Source of the DNA: Flagellimonas lutaonensis
Lineage (GTDB): Bacteria > Bacteroidota > Bacteroidia > Flavobacteriales > Flavobacteriaceae
Direction: 5' to 3'
DNA: 64,000 nucleotides
Assembly: GCF_000963865.1 (NCBI RefSeq)
Contig: NZ_CP011071.1
Location: forward strand, 1,430,501 to 1,494,500
The position numbers and the translations under genes were made by a program. Below, in pieces: positions 1 to 6,947 of the stretch. Numbering within the stretch: position 1 is the stretch's first letter; each line of letters begins with the position of its first letter. The notes beneath the pieces are model-generated. The model had not been told where the DNA came from. It searched no databases and saw only the letters and a program-made list of their open reading frames with translations.

Positions 1-189
1 ATGAAACAGGTTGATGTACGACTTGTCTTCCCTGACCGTTGAAAAGGTTGGGTTGATCAAGAACCGGTTAAACTTCAACAGGTTTTGCGAAGGGGCACTA
101 TACGTAACGGCCGGGCTTTCTTCTTGGGCGGTTACAGGGCCCATAAAGAAAAGCGAGACTAGCAATAGAGGCAATACTTTTTTGTACAT
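1..189 (-). CDS. PorP/SprF family type IX secretion membrane protein (5' part only)
   Basis: The first 63 codons are present; the gene runs off the left edge of the window. The protein opens with a signal peptide (hydrophobic stretch at residues 5-21, cleavage after the Ala-Gln at 21-22), followed by the family's typical start of the mature part: SQNLLKFNRFLINPTFS at about 34-50, then a segment ending in YINLFH. PorP/SprF proteins are outer-membrane beta-barrels that partner T9SS substrates in gliding and adhesin display. The gene lies 4 bp after the stop of the type B sorting-domain protein upstream, the usual adhesin-plus-SprF pairing, so the two are almost certainly one transcript. Family call is from motif recognition. 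Confidence 0.85.
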   Translation of the reverse strand, partial: MYKKVLPLLLVSLFFMGPVTAQEESPAVTYSAPSQNLLKFNRFLINPTFSTVREDKSYINLFH

Positions 190-193
190 GGTC

Positions 194-2449
194 CTAGCGG
201 ATAACCGTAATGGTTCCTTGTTTTAGTGTTTGGTTTTCTTTTCTGATCTTGTAATAGAACACCATGTTCTGCTCAGAGAACGATGTGCTCGATTGTGGCC
301 AGTTGTTTTGATAGTCGGTGACGTTCAAGACCTCTTGGCCTTTTTCGTTATATATGGTGACGGTCACGTCAGAACGTCTAGAATAAGTGTTCGGCAGCAC
401 CCAAAGGTCGTTGATGCCATCGCCATTGGCGGTCACCACATTGGGTACCCTGAAATTGTCGCGGTACTCTACAGATAGCTGTCGGGTCGCTTCACAATCA
501 CCAATGCTGGCCACCAACACATATTGTCCTTCTTCCGAGAGCGTTACCCGGTCTGAGTTGCTCAAGAGGTCGTTGTTGGTATTGTACCAATTGTATGTAT
601 CTGCTCCGCTGGCGGTCACCGTAATCGATTCTCCCTCGGGGATTACAATGTTCTCATCTGTATCGATGACCAATTGCGAATCATCAAAATCGGAAACGGC
701 AATTTCGTTCGAGGGTACCATACAGCCGTCGATGTTGACCATCAAACGGTACGTGCCCGATTGGGTCACGGTCAGTTCGGTGGCGGTTGAACCGGTATCA
801 CTGCCGTTTCTGTGCCATTCAAAGGTCTCACCGCTCAAGTCACGGGTCGTTGTCAAGGTAACCGGGTCTCCTCCGGGGCAGACCACGGTGGCACTGCTGT
901 TGATGGCAATGCTCTCAGAGGTTCTCAACTGCACCGACAAAGTGTTTGACGAGGCATTGAAGGCTCCAGCTGTACCGGTCAGTATAAAATCGCCATTATC
1001 GGTGTTGTCGGTTACCATGAGCGTATTGTTCGTTTCACCGGCCAGATCAGTCCCGTTTCTTCTCCATTGGTACGAGAAGGTTGCTTCCATATCAGTGGTG
1101 ACATCGGTTTTGCTTCCATCAGAGGCAACGGCATTGATCTGCAAAAGTCCGATGGTTACATCGGTCGATTCACAGGCGGTATATGAGGTGCTGTAGTCGA
1201 TCACGAACTCAAACGAATCTGGTGCCACCACTTGGGTGGTTTCAGAATCTACGGGTGAGGCCGCACAGGCGCCCCCGCTTTCAGTTACGCGGGCAAAGTA
1301 GGTGCCGACATCGGTTACATCGAGTGAGCTATTGGTGGCGCCCGATATAGGGCTTCCATCCTTATACCATTGGTAGTTGGGGCTGCTGGCAGTGGTTGAA
1401 ACCGATAGGGTCTTGGTTTGCGATGGAAGGATAACGATCGTCGCGGGGTTGTCGCGCGTAACCGTAAAATTGCTGGCATTGGTAATGGTTACCACTGCCG
1501 AACGTTCTTGGCAAATACCGTTGCCAGAGATCTCTACCTGATAATCGCCCTCGAAGCCAGATATACTGGCATCGACCACATACGAGTCATCGTCTACGGT
1601 GGGTGTTGTTATGGCCGTACCATCCTTGTACCAAGTGTAGGTCAGGCCGGTACCCGTAATGTTTGCCTGTAAGGTTTCGGTTTCACCGGGGCACAATGCT
1701 GTTTTTGAAGGAGGATTGATGGCAATGCCCTGACTGCTGCCCGTAGTGATCTCGATGGTGTTCGAAAGGGTATTGGCCGACCCTGAACAGGTGGCCCCAT
1801 AATCGATTTCCACATAATACATACCGGCCGAAGAAACCGTCAGGTTTTCACTGGTTTCGCTCAATGGCGTACCGCTGCGATACCATTTATACTGATAGGT
1901 ATCTGCATTGGGCACGTTGTGCGGGCTCAAGGTGATGGAGTTGCCATCGCAGAGATTGATGGTTCCGCCCGGGGGAATGGTTCCGTTGCCATCTTGACTG
2001 ATCAAGATGGGTGAATTATAATCGATGTAGTACATGGCGTACGGATCGGAGGACGGACTGGTAACAGCGGGACTGGTGCTGCGTACCCTCATGCGGTAGT
2101 TTTCGCCACGGGTGTCCGTGGGCAATGCAAATTGAAAATCGAAATCAAAATTTGTGTTTTGGTTGCTTACCCGGGCCAGTTCGGTGGCAGAGGCAAAATC
2201 GCCATTGCCGTCAGAAAGCTCGAGGATAAACTCGTTGTCGCTGTTCACCAACGGCGGGGCCCAAGTGAAATTGACGAAATATTCGTTGAAATCTGAAGAA
2301 GCGCAAGCGGCGGTCCAAGCAGAGTTGCCTGGTAGGTTCGGGTTGTCGGCAGGTACCGGTTTGTTCAACACCTGTGCGTTCACCTGCGCTCCGAAGAACA
2401 AACAGGCAACGACCAATGGTAGAATACGATTTGGAAAAATAGGTCTCAT
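194..2449 (-). CDS. Secreted protein with Ig-like repeats and T9SS type B (gliding-motility-associated) C-terminal domain
   Basis: 751 residues. A signal peptide (residues 1-25, ending VNAQ) is followed by a fibronectin-like or unclassified segment to about 150. Next come several tandem Ig-like/PKD-like units of about 75-85 residues, each with a W-Y-K/R-x-G core (YKWYRSG, YTWYKDG, YQWYKDG, YQWRRNG, FEWHRNG, YNWYNT). The last about 85 residues are the type B sorting signal: the VPNVVTANGDGIND motif, then a YNEKGQEV strand and the terminal ITVIR. Such proteins cross the outer membrane through the type IX system and are usually held at the surface with a PorP/SprF partner, encoded here 4 bp downstream. 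Ligand unknown. The repeat pattern suggests an adhesin or structural surface protein; no catalytic domain is visible. Confidence 0.88.
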   Translation of the reverse strand: MRPIFPNRILPLVVACLFFGAQVNAQVLNKPVPADNPNLPGNSAWTAACASSDFNEYFVNFTWAPPLVNSDNEFILELSDGNGDFASATELARVSNQNTNFDFDFQFALPTDTRGENYRMRVRSTSPAVTSPSSDPYAMYYIDYNSPILISQDGNGTIPPGGTINLCDGNSITLSPHNVPNADTYQYKWYRSGTPLSETSENLTVSSAGMYYVEIDYGATCSGSANTLSNTIEITTGSSQGIAINPPSKTALCPGETETLQANITGTGLTYTWYKDGTAITTPTVDDDSYVVDASISGFEGDYQVEISGNGICQERSAVVTITNASNFTVTRDNPATIVILPSQTKTLSVSTTASSPNYQWYKDGSPISGATNSSLDVTDVGTYFARVTESGGACAASPVDSETTQVVAPDSFEFVIDYSTSYTACESTDVTIGLLQINAVASDGSKTDVTTDMEATFSYQWRRNGTDLAGETNNTLMVTDNTDNGDFILTGTAGAFNASSNTLSVQLRTSESIAINSSATVVCPGGDPVTLTTTRDLSGETFEWHRNGSDTGSTATELTVTQSGTYRLMVNIDGCMVPSNEIAVSDFDDSQLVIDTDENIVIPEGESITVTASGADTYNWYNTNNDLLSNSDRVTLSEEGQYVLVASIGDCEATRQLSVEYRDNFRVPNVVTANGDGINDLWVLPNTYSRRSDVTVTIYNEKGQEVLNVTDYQNNWPQSSTSFSEQNMVFYYKIRKENQTLKQGTITVIR

Positions 2450-2527
2450 GGCTATGGTAGCTTTACGGGTTCGACACGACTTTGGGGGATCGGATCGAAC
2501 ATTTTTTTCGTGTTGTTAGTTTTAGTG

Positions 2528-2547
2528 CCCGCCTTGGCGGGATTTTT
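2528..2547. repeat. CCCGCC-TT-GGCGGG hairpin with trailing T5
   Basis: Perfect 6-bp-arm GC hairpin followed on the + strand by ATTTTT. No + strand gene ends just before it; it sits in the 5' leader region of the minus-strand adhesin gene. This short palindrome is a common intergenic element in Flavobacteriia. A terminator role is possible but no gene needs it here. Confidence 0.5.
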
Positions 2548-2688
2548 CCATACAATATTCTAAAACAAATATGATCTTATTTCGTCGCCTTGTAAACTTA
2601 ATGTTGTGGCTCCCATAAAAACTGTTGTGAAATGGGCGTATTTGTATGAAGAACAATGCAAAAGACATTTAGAAAGCCCCAATTTTGC

Positions 2689-2696
2689 TACATTTG
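2689..2696 (+). promoter_or_regulatory. Bacteroidota -7 promoter element of glnS
   Basis: TACATTTG matches the Bacteroidota consensus TAnnTTTG. It lies 17 bp before the ATG at 2713 and so excludes the upstream in-frame ATG at 2656 as the real start. Confidence 0.65.
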
Positions 2697-2712
2697 TGCT
2701 TCAATTTTAAGC

Positions 2713-4398
2713 ATGGGAAAAGAAGAAAGATCGCTGAATTTCATAGAGCATATCATTGAAGAAGATCTCAAGTCGGGCTATACCCCTGAGCAACTGCGGT
2801 TTCGGTTTCCGCCGGAGCCTAACGGTTACCTTCACGTGGGCCACGCCAGCTCCATTTGCCTGAACTTTGGTCTTGGGTTGCGGTACAATGCTCCCGTAAA
2901 CCTTCGGTTTGACGACACCAATCCCACCAAGGAAGAGCAAGAATATGTCGATGCCATTAAAAGGGATGTCCAATGGCTTGGTTTTGAGTGGGATAAGGAG
3001 TGTTATGCCTCCGATTATTTTCAGCAGTTGTACGATTGGGCGGTGGAATTGATAAAGAACGGCAAAGCCTATGTAGATAGCCAGTCTTCTGAAGAAATGG
3101 CCAAACAAAAGGGGACCCCGACTGAACCTGGCACCGAAAGCCCTTACCGCAACCGTTCAGTTGAAGAAAACCTACGGTTGTTCGAGGGTATGAAGAATGG
3201 GGAGTTTGCCGAGGGCGAACATGTACTGCGGGCCAAGATCGATATGGCCTCGCCCAATATGCTGATGCGCGATCCCATCTTGTACCGGGTGCTGCACAAG
3301 GCACATCACCGAACAAATACCGATTGGTGTATTTATCCTATGTACGATTGGGCGCACGGGCAGGGCGATTATATAGAACAAGTGTCGCACTCGTTGTGTA
3401 CCTTAGAGTTTTTACCGCACCGCGAGCTGTACGACTGGTGTTTAGACCAAGTGGTATCAAAAGACAGGCTGCGGCCCAAACAGCGCGAATTTGCGCGCCG
3501 CAACCTCAGCCATACCGTGGTAAGCAAGCGAAAACTCTTGAAATTGGTAGAAGAGGGCGTGGTCAGTGGTTGGGACGACCCCCGTATGCCCACCATTTCT
3601 GGTATGCGCCGTCGTGGGTACACACCAGAGGCCATTCGCAATTTTGCCGATACCATAGGCATTGCCAAGCGCGAGAATGTGGTCGATGTGTCGTTGTTGG
3701 AGTTTCATGTGCGCGACCATCTCAACCAGATCGCGCCAAGGGTGATGGCCGTGTTGGATCCCCTAAAAGTGGTCATCACCAACTATCCCGAGCGGGAAGA
3801 AGAATGGCTCGAAGCTGAGAACAATCCCGAAGATGAATCCGCCGGTTACAGACAGGTGCCGTTCTCAAGGGAAATCTATATCGAAAAAGACGATTTTCGC
3901 GAAGAGGCCAATAGAAAGTTTTTCCGGTTGAAGCTGGGTGGCGAGGTGCGCTTGAAGAACGGCTACATCATCAAGGCCGAAAGCTGCACAAAAGATACCG
4001 ATGGGAATATTGTTGAGGTGCAGTGTACCTACGACCCCAAAAGTAAAAGCGGCAGTGGCACTGAAGAAAGCATGCGAAAAGTCAAGGGAACCCTGCACTG
4101 GGTATCGGTAAAGCATGCCATTACGGCCGAGGTTCGTATGTACGACCGTCTCTTTAACGACCCGACCCCAGATGCACATAAAGACCGGGATTTTATGGAA
4201 TTTGTGAACCCCGACTCGCTCAAGAAGGTAACGGGTTATCTGGAACCCAGTCTAAAGGAAGCCAAGCCGGGCGACCGTTTTCAGTTTCAACGATTGGGGT
4301 ATTTTAATGTCGATAAAGATTCCACTGCCGAAAAGTTGGTCTTTAACCGCACCGTGCCCTTGCGAGATACCTGGGCGAAGTTGGAGCAGAAGGATTGA
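2713..4398 (+). CDS. glnS: Glutaminyl-tRNA synthetase
   Basis: Cytoplasmic class I aminoacyl-tRNA synthetase that charges tRNA-Gln. 561 residues from the ATG at 2713, close to the about 554 of E. coli GlnRS. An ORF 19 codons longer exists, but its extension contains the promoter and lacks family similarity. Signature 1 is PPEPNGYLHVGH at 33-44 (HIGH box, here HVGH). The KMSKS-like loop is VVSKRKL at about 268, followed by WDDPRMPT. The C-terminal anticodon-binding barrels are complete, ending in a segment with FQRLGYF and VPLRDTWAK. GlnRS in Bacteroidota is generally viewed as an old acquisition from the eukaryote/gamma-proteobacterial lineage. Monocistronic: own promoter, followed by repeat-rich intergenic DNA. 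Confidence 0.97.
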   Translation: MGKEERSLNFIEHIIEEDLKSGYTPEQLRFRFPPEPNGYLHVGHASSICLNFGLGLRYNAPVNLRFDDTNPTKEEQEYVDAIKRDVQWLGFEWDKECYASDYFQQLYDWAVELIKNGKAYVDSQSSEEMAKQKGTPTEPGTESPYRNRSVEENLRLFEGMKNGEFAEGEHVLRAKIDMASPNMLMRDPILYRVLHKAHHRTNTDWCIYPMYDWAHGQGDYIEQVSHSLCTLEFLPHRELYDWCLDQVVSKDRLRPKQREFARRNLSHTVVSKRKLLKLVEEGVVSGWDDPRMPTISGMRRRGYTPEAIRNFADTIGIAKRENVVDVSLLEFHVRDHLNQIAPRVMAVLDPLKVVITNYPEREEEWLEAENNPEDESAGYRQVPFSREIYIEKDDFREEANRKFFRLKLGGEVRLKNGYIIKAESCTKDTDGNIVEVQCTYDPKSKSGSGTEESMRKVKGTLHWVSVKHAITAEVRMYDRLFNDPTPDAHKDRDFMEFVNPDSLKKVTGYLEPSLKEAKPGDRFQFQRLGYFNVDKDSTAEKLVFNRTVPLRDTWAKLEQKD

Positions 4399-4402
4399 TA
4401 TC

Positions 4403-4422
4403 ATTCCTGCGGAAGCAGGAAT
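4403..4422. repeat. ATTCCTGC-GGAA-GCAGGAAT hairpin just after glnS
   Basis: Perfect 8-bp arms with a 4-base loop, 4 bp after the glnS stop. No T-run follows, so it fits an RNA 3'-end stabiliser or a REP-like dispersed palindrome better than an intrinsic terminator. Confidence 0.6.
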
Positions 4423-4545
4423 CCCTTTGCCGTTTTGAACCTGTTCGCAGATAGGCGGTCAGAAAACAAGAAAATTTTTGCACATACTTCTCGATACGAT
4501 GCGACTACGGGTCGAATCAGTTGAAGTGACGCCTGACACTTTTTT

Positions 4546-4627
4546 GTCATTCTGAACGTCAGCGAAAAATTCATGAGAGTTCTCGTGCCTCTGCCGATAA
4601 CTATCGGGACCGCCCTGTTGAAATGAC
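4546..4627. repeat. MITE-like intergenic element, GTCATTCTGAA ... TTGAAATGAC
   Basis: 82-bp segment bounded by inverted ends GTCATT/AATGAC, with an internal CCGATA-AC-TATCGG palindrome. It resembles the element at 6819-6897 in its ends and layout, although the interior differs. Dispersed elements of this style are frequent in Flavobacteriia genomes. No transposase is nearby. Confidence 0.5.
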
Positions 4628-4688
4628 CAAAAAACCATTGCATAGCCAAACCTTATCCAAATAAATATATCAATCGGTATTTTCTATG

Positions 4689-4732
4689 AAACCCCGCTGC
4701 GTCAAAAGCATTCTGAGGGGTTTTCTTTTTTT
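4689..4732 (+). terminator. Candidate Rho-independent terminator (+ strand)
   Basis: AAACCCC (4689-4695) pairs with GGGGTTT (4717-4723) across a 21-base loop, followed by TCTTTTTTT. It is about 290 bp beyond glnS, so glnS transcripts may end here. Confidence 0.5.
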
Positions 4733-4787
4733 GGCAAGGTGTTTCTGTGCATCCGGTCTTAAAACGCCGTTGAATGCGTTTAAAATG

Positions 4788-4815
4788 AAAAAGCCCCGCT
4801 CAAGGCACGGCTTTG
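4788..4815 (-). terminator. Candidate terminator of the SPFH gene (minus strand)
   Basis: Read on the minus strand, AAAGCC pairs with GGCTTTT, followed by a T-rich tail, about 55 bp after the stop of the SPFH gene. Confidence 0.5.
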
Positions 4816-4868
4816 CTTCTTATGTCTGTGTTCTCGATTGCGCTCAAACGGACAATGTTCCATTCGAA

Positions 4869-5801
4869 TCAAGAATCAGAACCCTTTTTCTTGTTCTGCG
4901 TTTTCATCTGTTCGCCGATCATGTTACTGGCCGTAAACGAGGCCACCATGTTGTTGAGCATATCGCTACCCGCTTGTGGCGAGTTCGGCAACAGAATAAG
5001 GTTGGTGTTCGTTTCCTCTCCGATTGCCTGCAGCGTATCGTAATGTTGGGTCACCACGATCAGGGCCGATGCCTCCTGCGAGTTGATGCCCACCTTGTTC
5101 AATACCTCAACGGACTCTTCAAGGCCCCGGGCAATCTCACGGCGCTGGTCGGCAATGCCCTGCCCCTGCAAGCGTTTACTTTCGGCCTCTGCCTTGGCCT
5201 TTTCAACAATCAATATTCGGGCCGCATCGCCCTCGAACTGGGCGGCGATCTTTTCACGTTCCGAGGCGTTGATGCGGTTCATGGCCGCCTTTACCTGGGC
5301 ATCGGGGTCGATGTCGGTAACCAGTGTCTTGATGATATCGTACCCATAGTCGAGCATGGCATCTTGTAGTTCAGACTTTACGGCGATGGCGATATCATCT
5401 TTTTTGACAAAAACATCATCGAGCTTCATCTTGGGCACTTCAGCACGTACCACATCAAAAACATACGAGGTAATCTGGTCGTGCGGATATTCCAGTTTAT
5501 AAAAGGCCTCGTACACCTTGCTTCTAATGACCACGTATTGTACCGAAACCTTTAGTTTAACGAACACGTCATCAAGGGTCTTGGTCTCGACAATAACGTC
5601 GAGCTGTTGGATCTTAAGGCTCAACCGGCCCGCAATACGATCCACAAGGGGTATCTTCATCTGCAGCCCCGAATTACGGATGCTCTGAAAACGGCCAAAA
5701 CGTTCCACAATGGCAGCGGTCTGCTGTTTTACCACAAAAAAGGAGGCGAACAGAATGATCAGCCCAAAAAAGATAAACGGAATCAAGAGAAAATTACCCA
5801 T
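4869..5801 (-). CDS. SPFH/band 7 (stomatin-like, QmcA-type) membrane protein
   Basis: 310 residues. One N-terminal membrane anchor (about 3-24) is followed by a band 7 domain beginning VVKQQTAAIVERFGRFQS. The central part carries the stomatin hallmarks (the TKTLDDVFVKLKVSVQY strand, then DQITSYVFDVVRAEVP), then an alanine/glutamate-rich helix at about 190-235 (KAKAEAESKRLQGQG) and a variable tail. Such proteins oligomerise on the cytoplasmic membrane and organise lipid-raft-like domains or regulate membrane proteases. Bacterial slipins often sit beside a NfeD gene, but none is present here. Single-gene unit, convergent with glnS. The exact role in this organism cannot be read from the sequence. 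Confidence 0.9.
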   Translation of the reverse strand: MGNFLLIPFIFFGLIILFASFFVVKQQTAAIVERFGRFQSIRNSGLQMKIPLVDRIAGRLSLKIQQLDVIVETKTLDDVFVKLKVSVQYVVIRSKVYEAFYKLEYPHDQITSYVFDVVRAEVPKMKLDDVFVKKDDIAIAVKSELQDAMLDYGYDIIKTLVTDIDPDAQVKAAMNRINASEREKIAAQFEGDAARILIVEKAKAEAESKRLQGQGIADQRREIARGLEESVEVLNKVGINSQEASALIVVTQHYDTLQAIGEETNTNLILLPNSPQAGSDMLNNMVASFTASNMIGEQMKTQNKKKGSDS

Positions 5802-5974
5802 AGCAAGTGTTTTTAACGGTTGGAAATGAAAAGTACAAAAGTCTTATGGAATATAGGTAGCAACCCAGACACTTTTGTTACACCTAATATTAGTTTTGTT
5901 GGAGTTTGTATATTTAGTATCAAAGTAGGTTCTGACTGCCTTATCTGCAAAACCGTATTATTATTTTTTATCTC

Positions 5975-6649
5975 ATGCCCTCACATTCATATTTAGATTT
6001 ATTAGCACTATACGAAGATGTTGACAAGCTAAGTGAAACCCATTTAAAATTTACAAAAGGAAAAAGAGGAAGAAAAAAACTTGGTTATTTGACCCGTAGC
6101 GCAGTGGTTATGCTGTGTGCAGCATGGGAAAGATACAATGAGAATCTTCTTTTAGAGGCAATAGATTTAATTTTGAATAAAGGAATTTCCGCAAACGAAT
6201 TACCAAAAAAAGTCAAACAAAACATTAGCCGAAAGGTTAAAGAAAACAAAAATGAAGTATATCCAATCGAACTTGCAGACGATGGTTGGAAAAATCTCTG
6301 GAAAGGATATGCGGTCAATGATACAGAAGCATTGCACACACCTAATTCAGAAAAACTTGAAGTATTATTTAGAAGAAATCTGGGCATAGAAAATTATACT
6401 ACTCTTTGGAAATCTGAACACATAGTTCGTATTGATGAACTTGTTAAAGTGCGTGGTGCAATAGCTCACAACGGAAGTAAGGCCAAATATGTGAGAATTA
6501 ACCAATTAAGAAAATATAGCACATTAGTTAAAGATAATTCGATTGAAATCGATTATAACATTAATCAGTTATTATATAAGGAGTATGGTGTAAAATCTTG
6601 GAAAACAACATACTACCTTGATTTCAATGATCAGAAAAAGAATATGTGA
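5975..6649 (+). CDS. Solitary HEPN-like domain protein (putative RNase, RiboL-PSP/MAE_28990-like)
   Basis: 224 residues, not closely recognised as an ortholog of anything named. What is seen: a helical protein with the N-terminal motif AAWERYNENLLLEA (49-62) and the C-terminal motif VRGAIAHNG (159-167). The latter gives R160-x4-H165, the Rx4-6H signature of HEPN domains, which act as metal-independent RNases in toxin-antitoxin, abortive infection and CRISPR effectors. No signal peptide or membrane segment. The gene is markedly more A+T-rich than its neighbours, stands alone between a stomatin gene and gltX, and borders a gltX fragment and a MITE-like palindrome, so recent acquisition is likely. 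No nucleotidyltransferase (MNT) antitoxin or REase partner is adjacent. A defence or stress-RNase role is inference; the domain call is moderate. Confidence 0.7.
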   Translation: MPSHSYLDLLALYEDVDKLSETHLKFTKGKRGRKKLGYLTRSAVVMLCAAWERYNENLLLEAIDLILNKGISANELPKKVKQNISRKVKENKNEVYPIELADDGWKNLWKGYAVNDTEALHTPNSEKLEVLFRRNLGIENYTTLWKSEHIVRIDELVKVRGAIAHNGSKAKYVRINQLRKYSTLVKDNSIEIDYNINQLLYKEYGVKSWKTTYYLDFNDQKKNM

Positions 6650-6689
6650 AGATTAACATTTAATTGGGTAAGCGTTGAACTTAGTCATA

Positions 6690-6812
6690 TTAACAGAGTT
6701 TTGTCCCACGCATTTTCAATTCGCTCTAAACATTCATCCCTCCCCAACAACACCATAATATCAAACAGATGCGGCCCTTTCATATCGCCCACGATGGCCT
6801 CTAGCCCAAATT
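6690..6812 (-). pseudogene. 3' fragment of a second, diverged gltX
   Basis: Read on the minus strand this stretch translates in frame to a glutamyl-tRNA synthetase C-terminus: the core VGDMKGPHLFDIMVLLG, then ECLERIEN and an intact stop at 6690-6692. The real gltX, 130 bp away, ends with VGDMKGPHLFDIMALLG, then ECLRRIEH. The DNA matches clearly over about 90 bp with scattered differences, so this is a diverged copy, not a recent tandem duplicate. Everything upstream of about 6812 is gone, replaced by the palindromic element at 6819-6897. Likely the stump of an ancestral or xenologous gltX. Confidence 0.85.
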
Positions 6813-6818
6813 GTTCTT

Positions 6819-6897
6819 GTCATTTCGACGACGCGAAGCAAGGAGAAATCTATATTGAGATTTCTCACTCCTCACTACGTTCGGGTTTCGAAATGAC
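6819..6897. repeat. 79-bp MITE-like palindrome, GTCATTTCGA ... TCGAAATGAC
   Basis: Terminal arms GTCATTTCGA (6819-6828) and TCGAAATGAC (6888-6897) are perfect inverted repeats; inside is a second perfect inverted repeat, GAGAAATCT-atattg-AGATTTCTC. The transcript would fold into a long hairpin. It lies precisely between the gltX fragment and the functional gltX 3' end. Its ends resemble those of the element at 4546-4627. Confidence 0.75.
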
Positions 6898-6947
6898 AGG
6901 TTTGGCGTACTGCCAAGTTTCCTTTCCTTGGGGAGAAGGAGCCAAAC

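Larger units (their letters stand above)
4399..4868. other. 470-bp intergenic region rich in inverted repeats, no gene
   Basis: Between glnS and the convergent SPFH gene I see no credible coding sequence. It holds a hairpin at 4403-4422, a MITE-like element at 4546-4627 and two terminator-like hairpins at 4689-4732 and 4788-4815, listed separately. The open frames here have no family resemblance or start signals. Confidence 0.7.

Noticed and set aside
387-1196. 269-residue + strand open frame opposite the adhesin gene
   Set aside because: Low-complexity serine/valine-rich translation caused by the repetitive, codon-biased minus-strand gene; not a protein family.
4686-5369. 227-residue open frame on the + strand opposite the SPFH gene
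   Set aside because: Antisense shadow of a well-supported gene; no family resemblance and no start signal.
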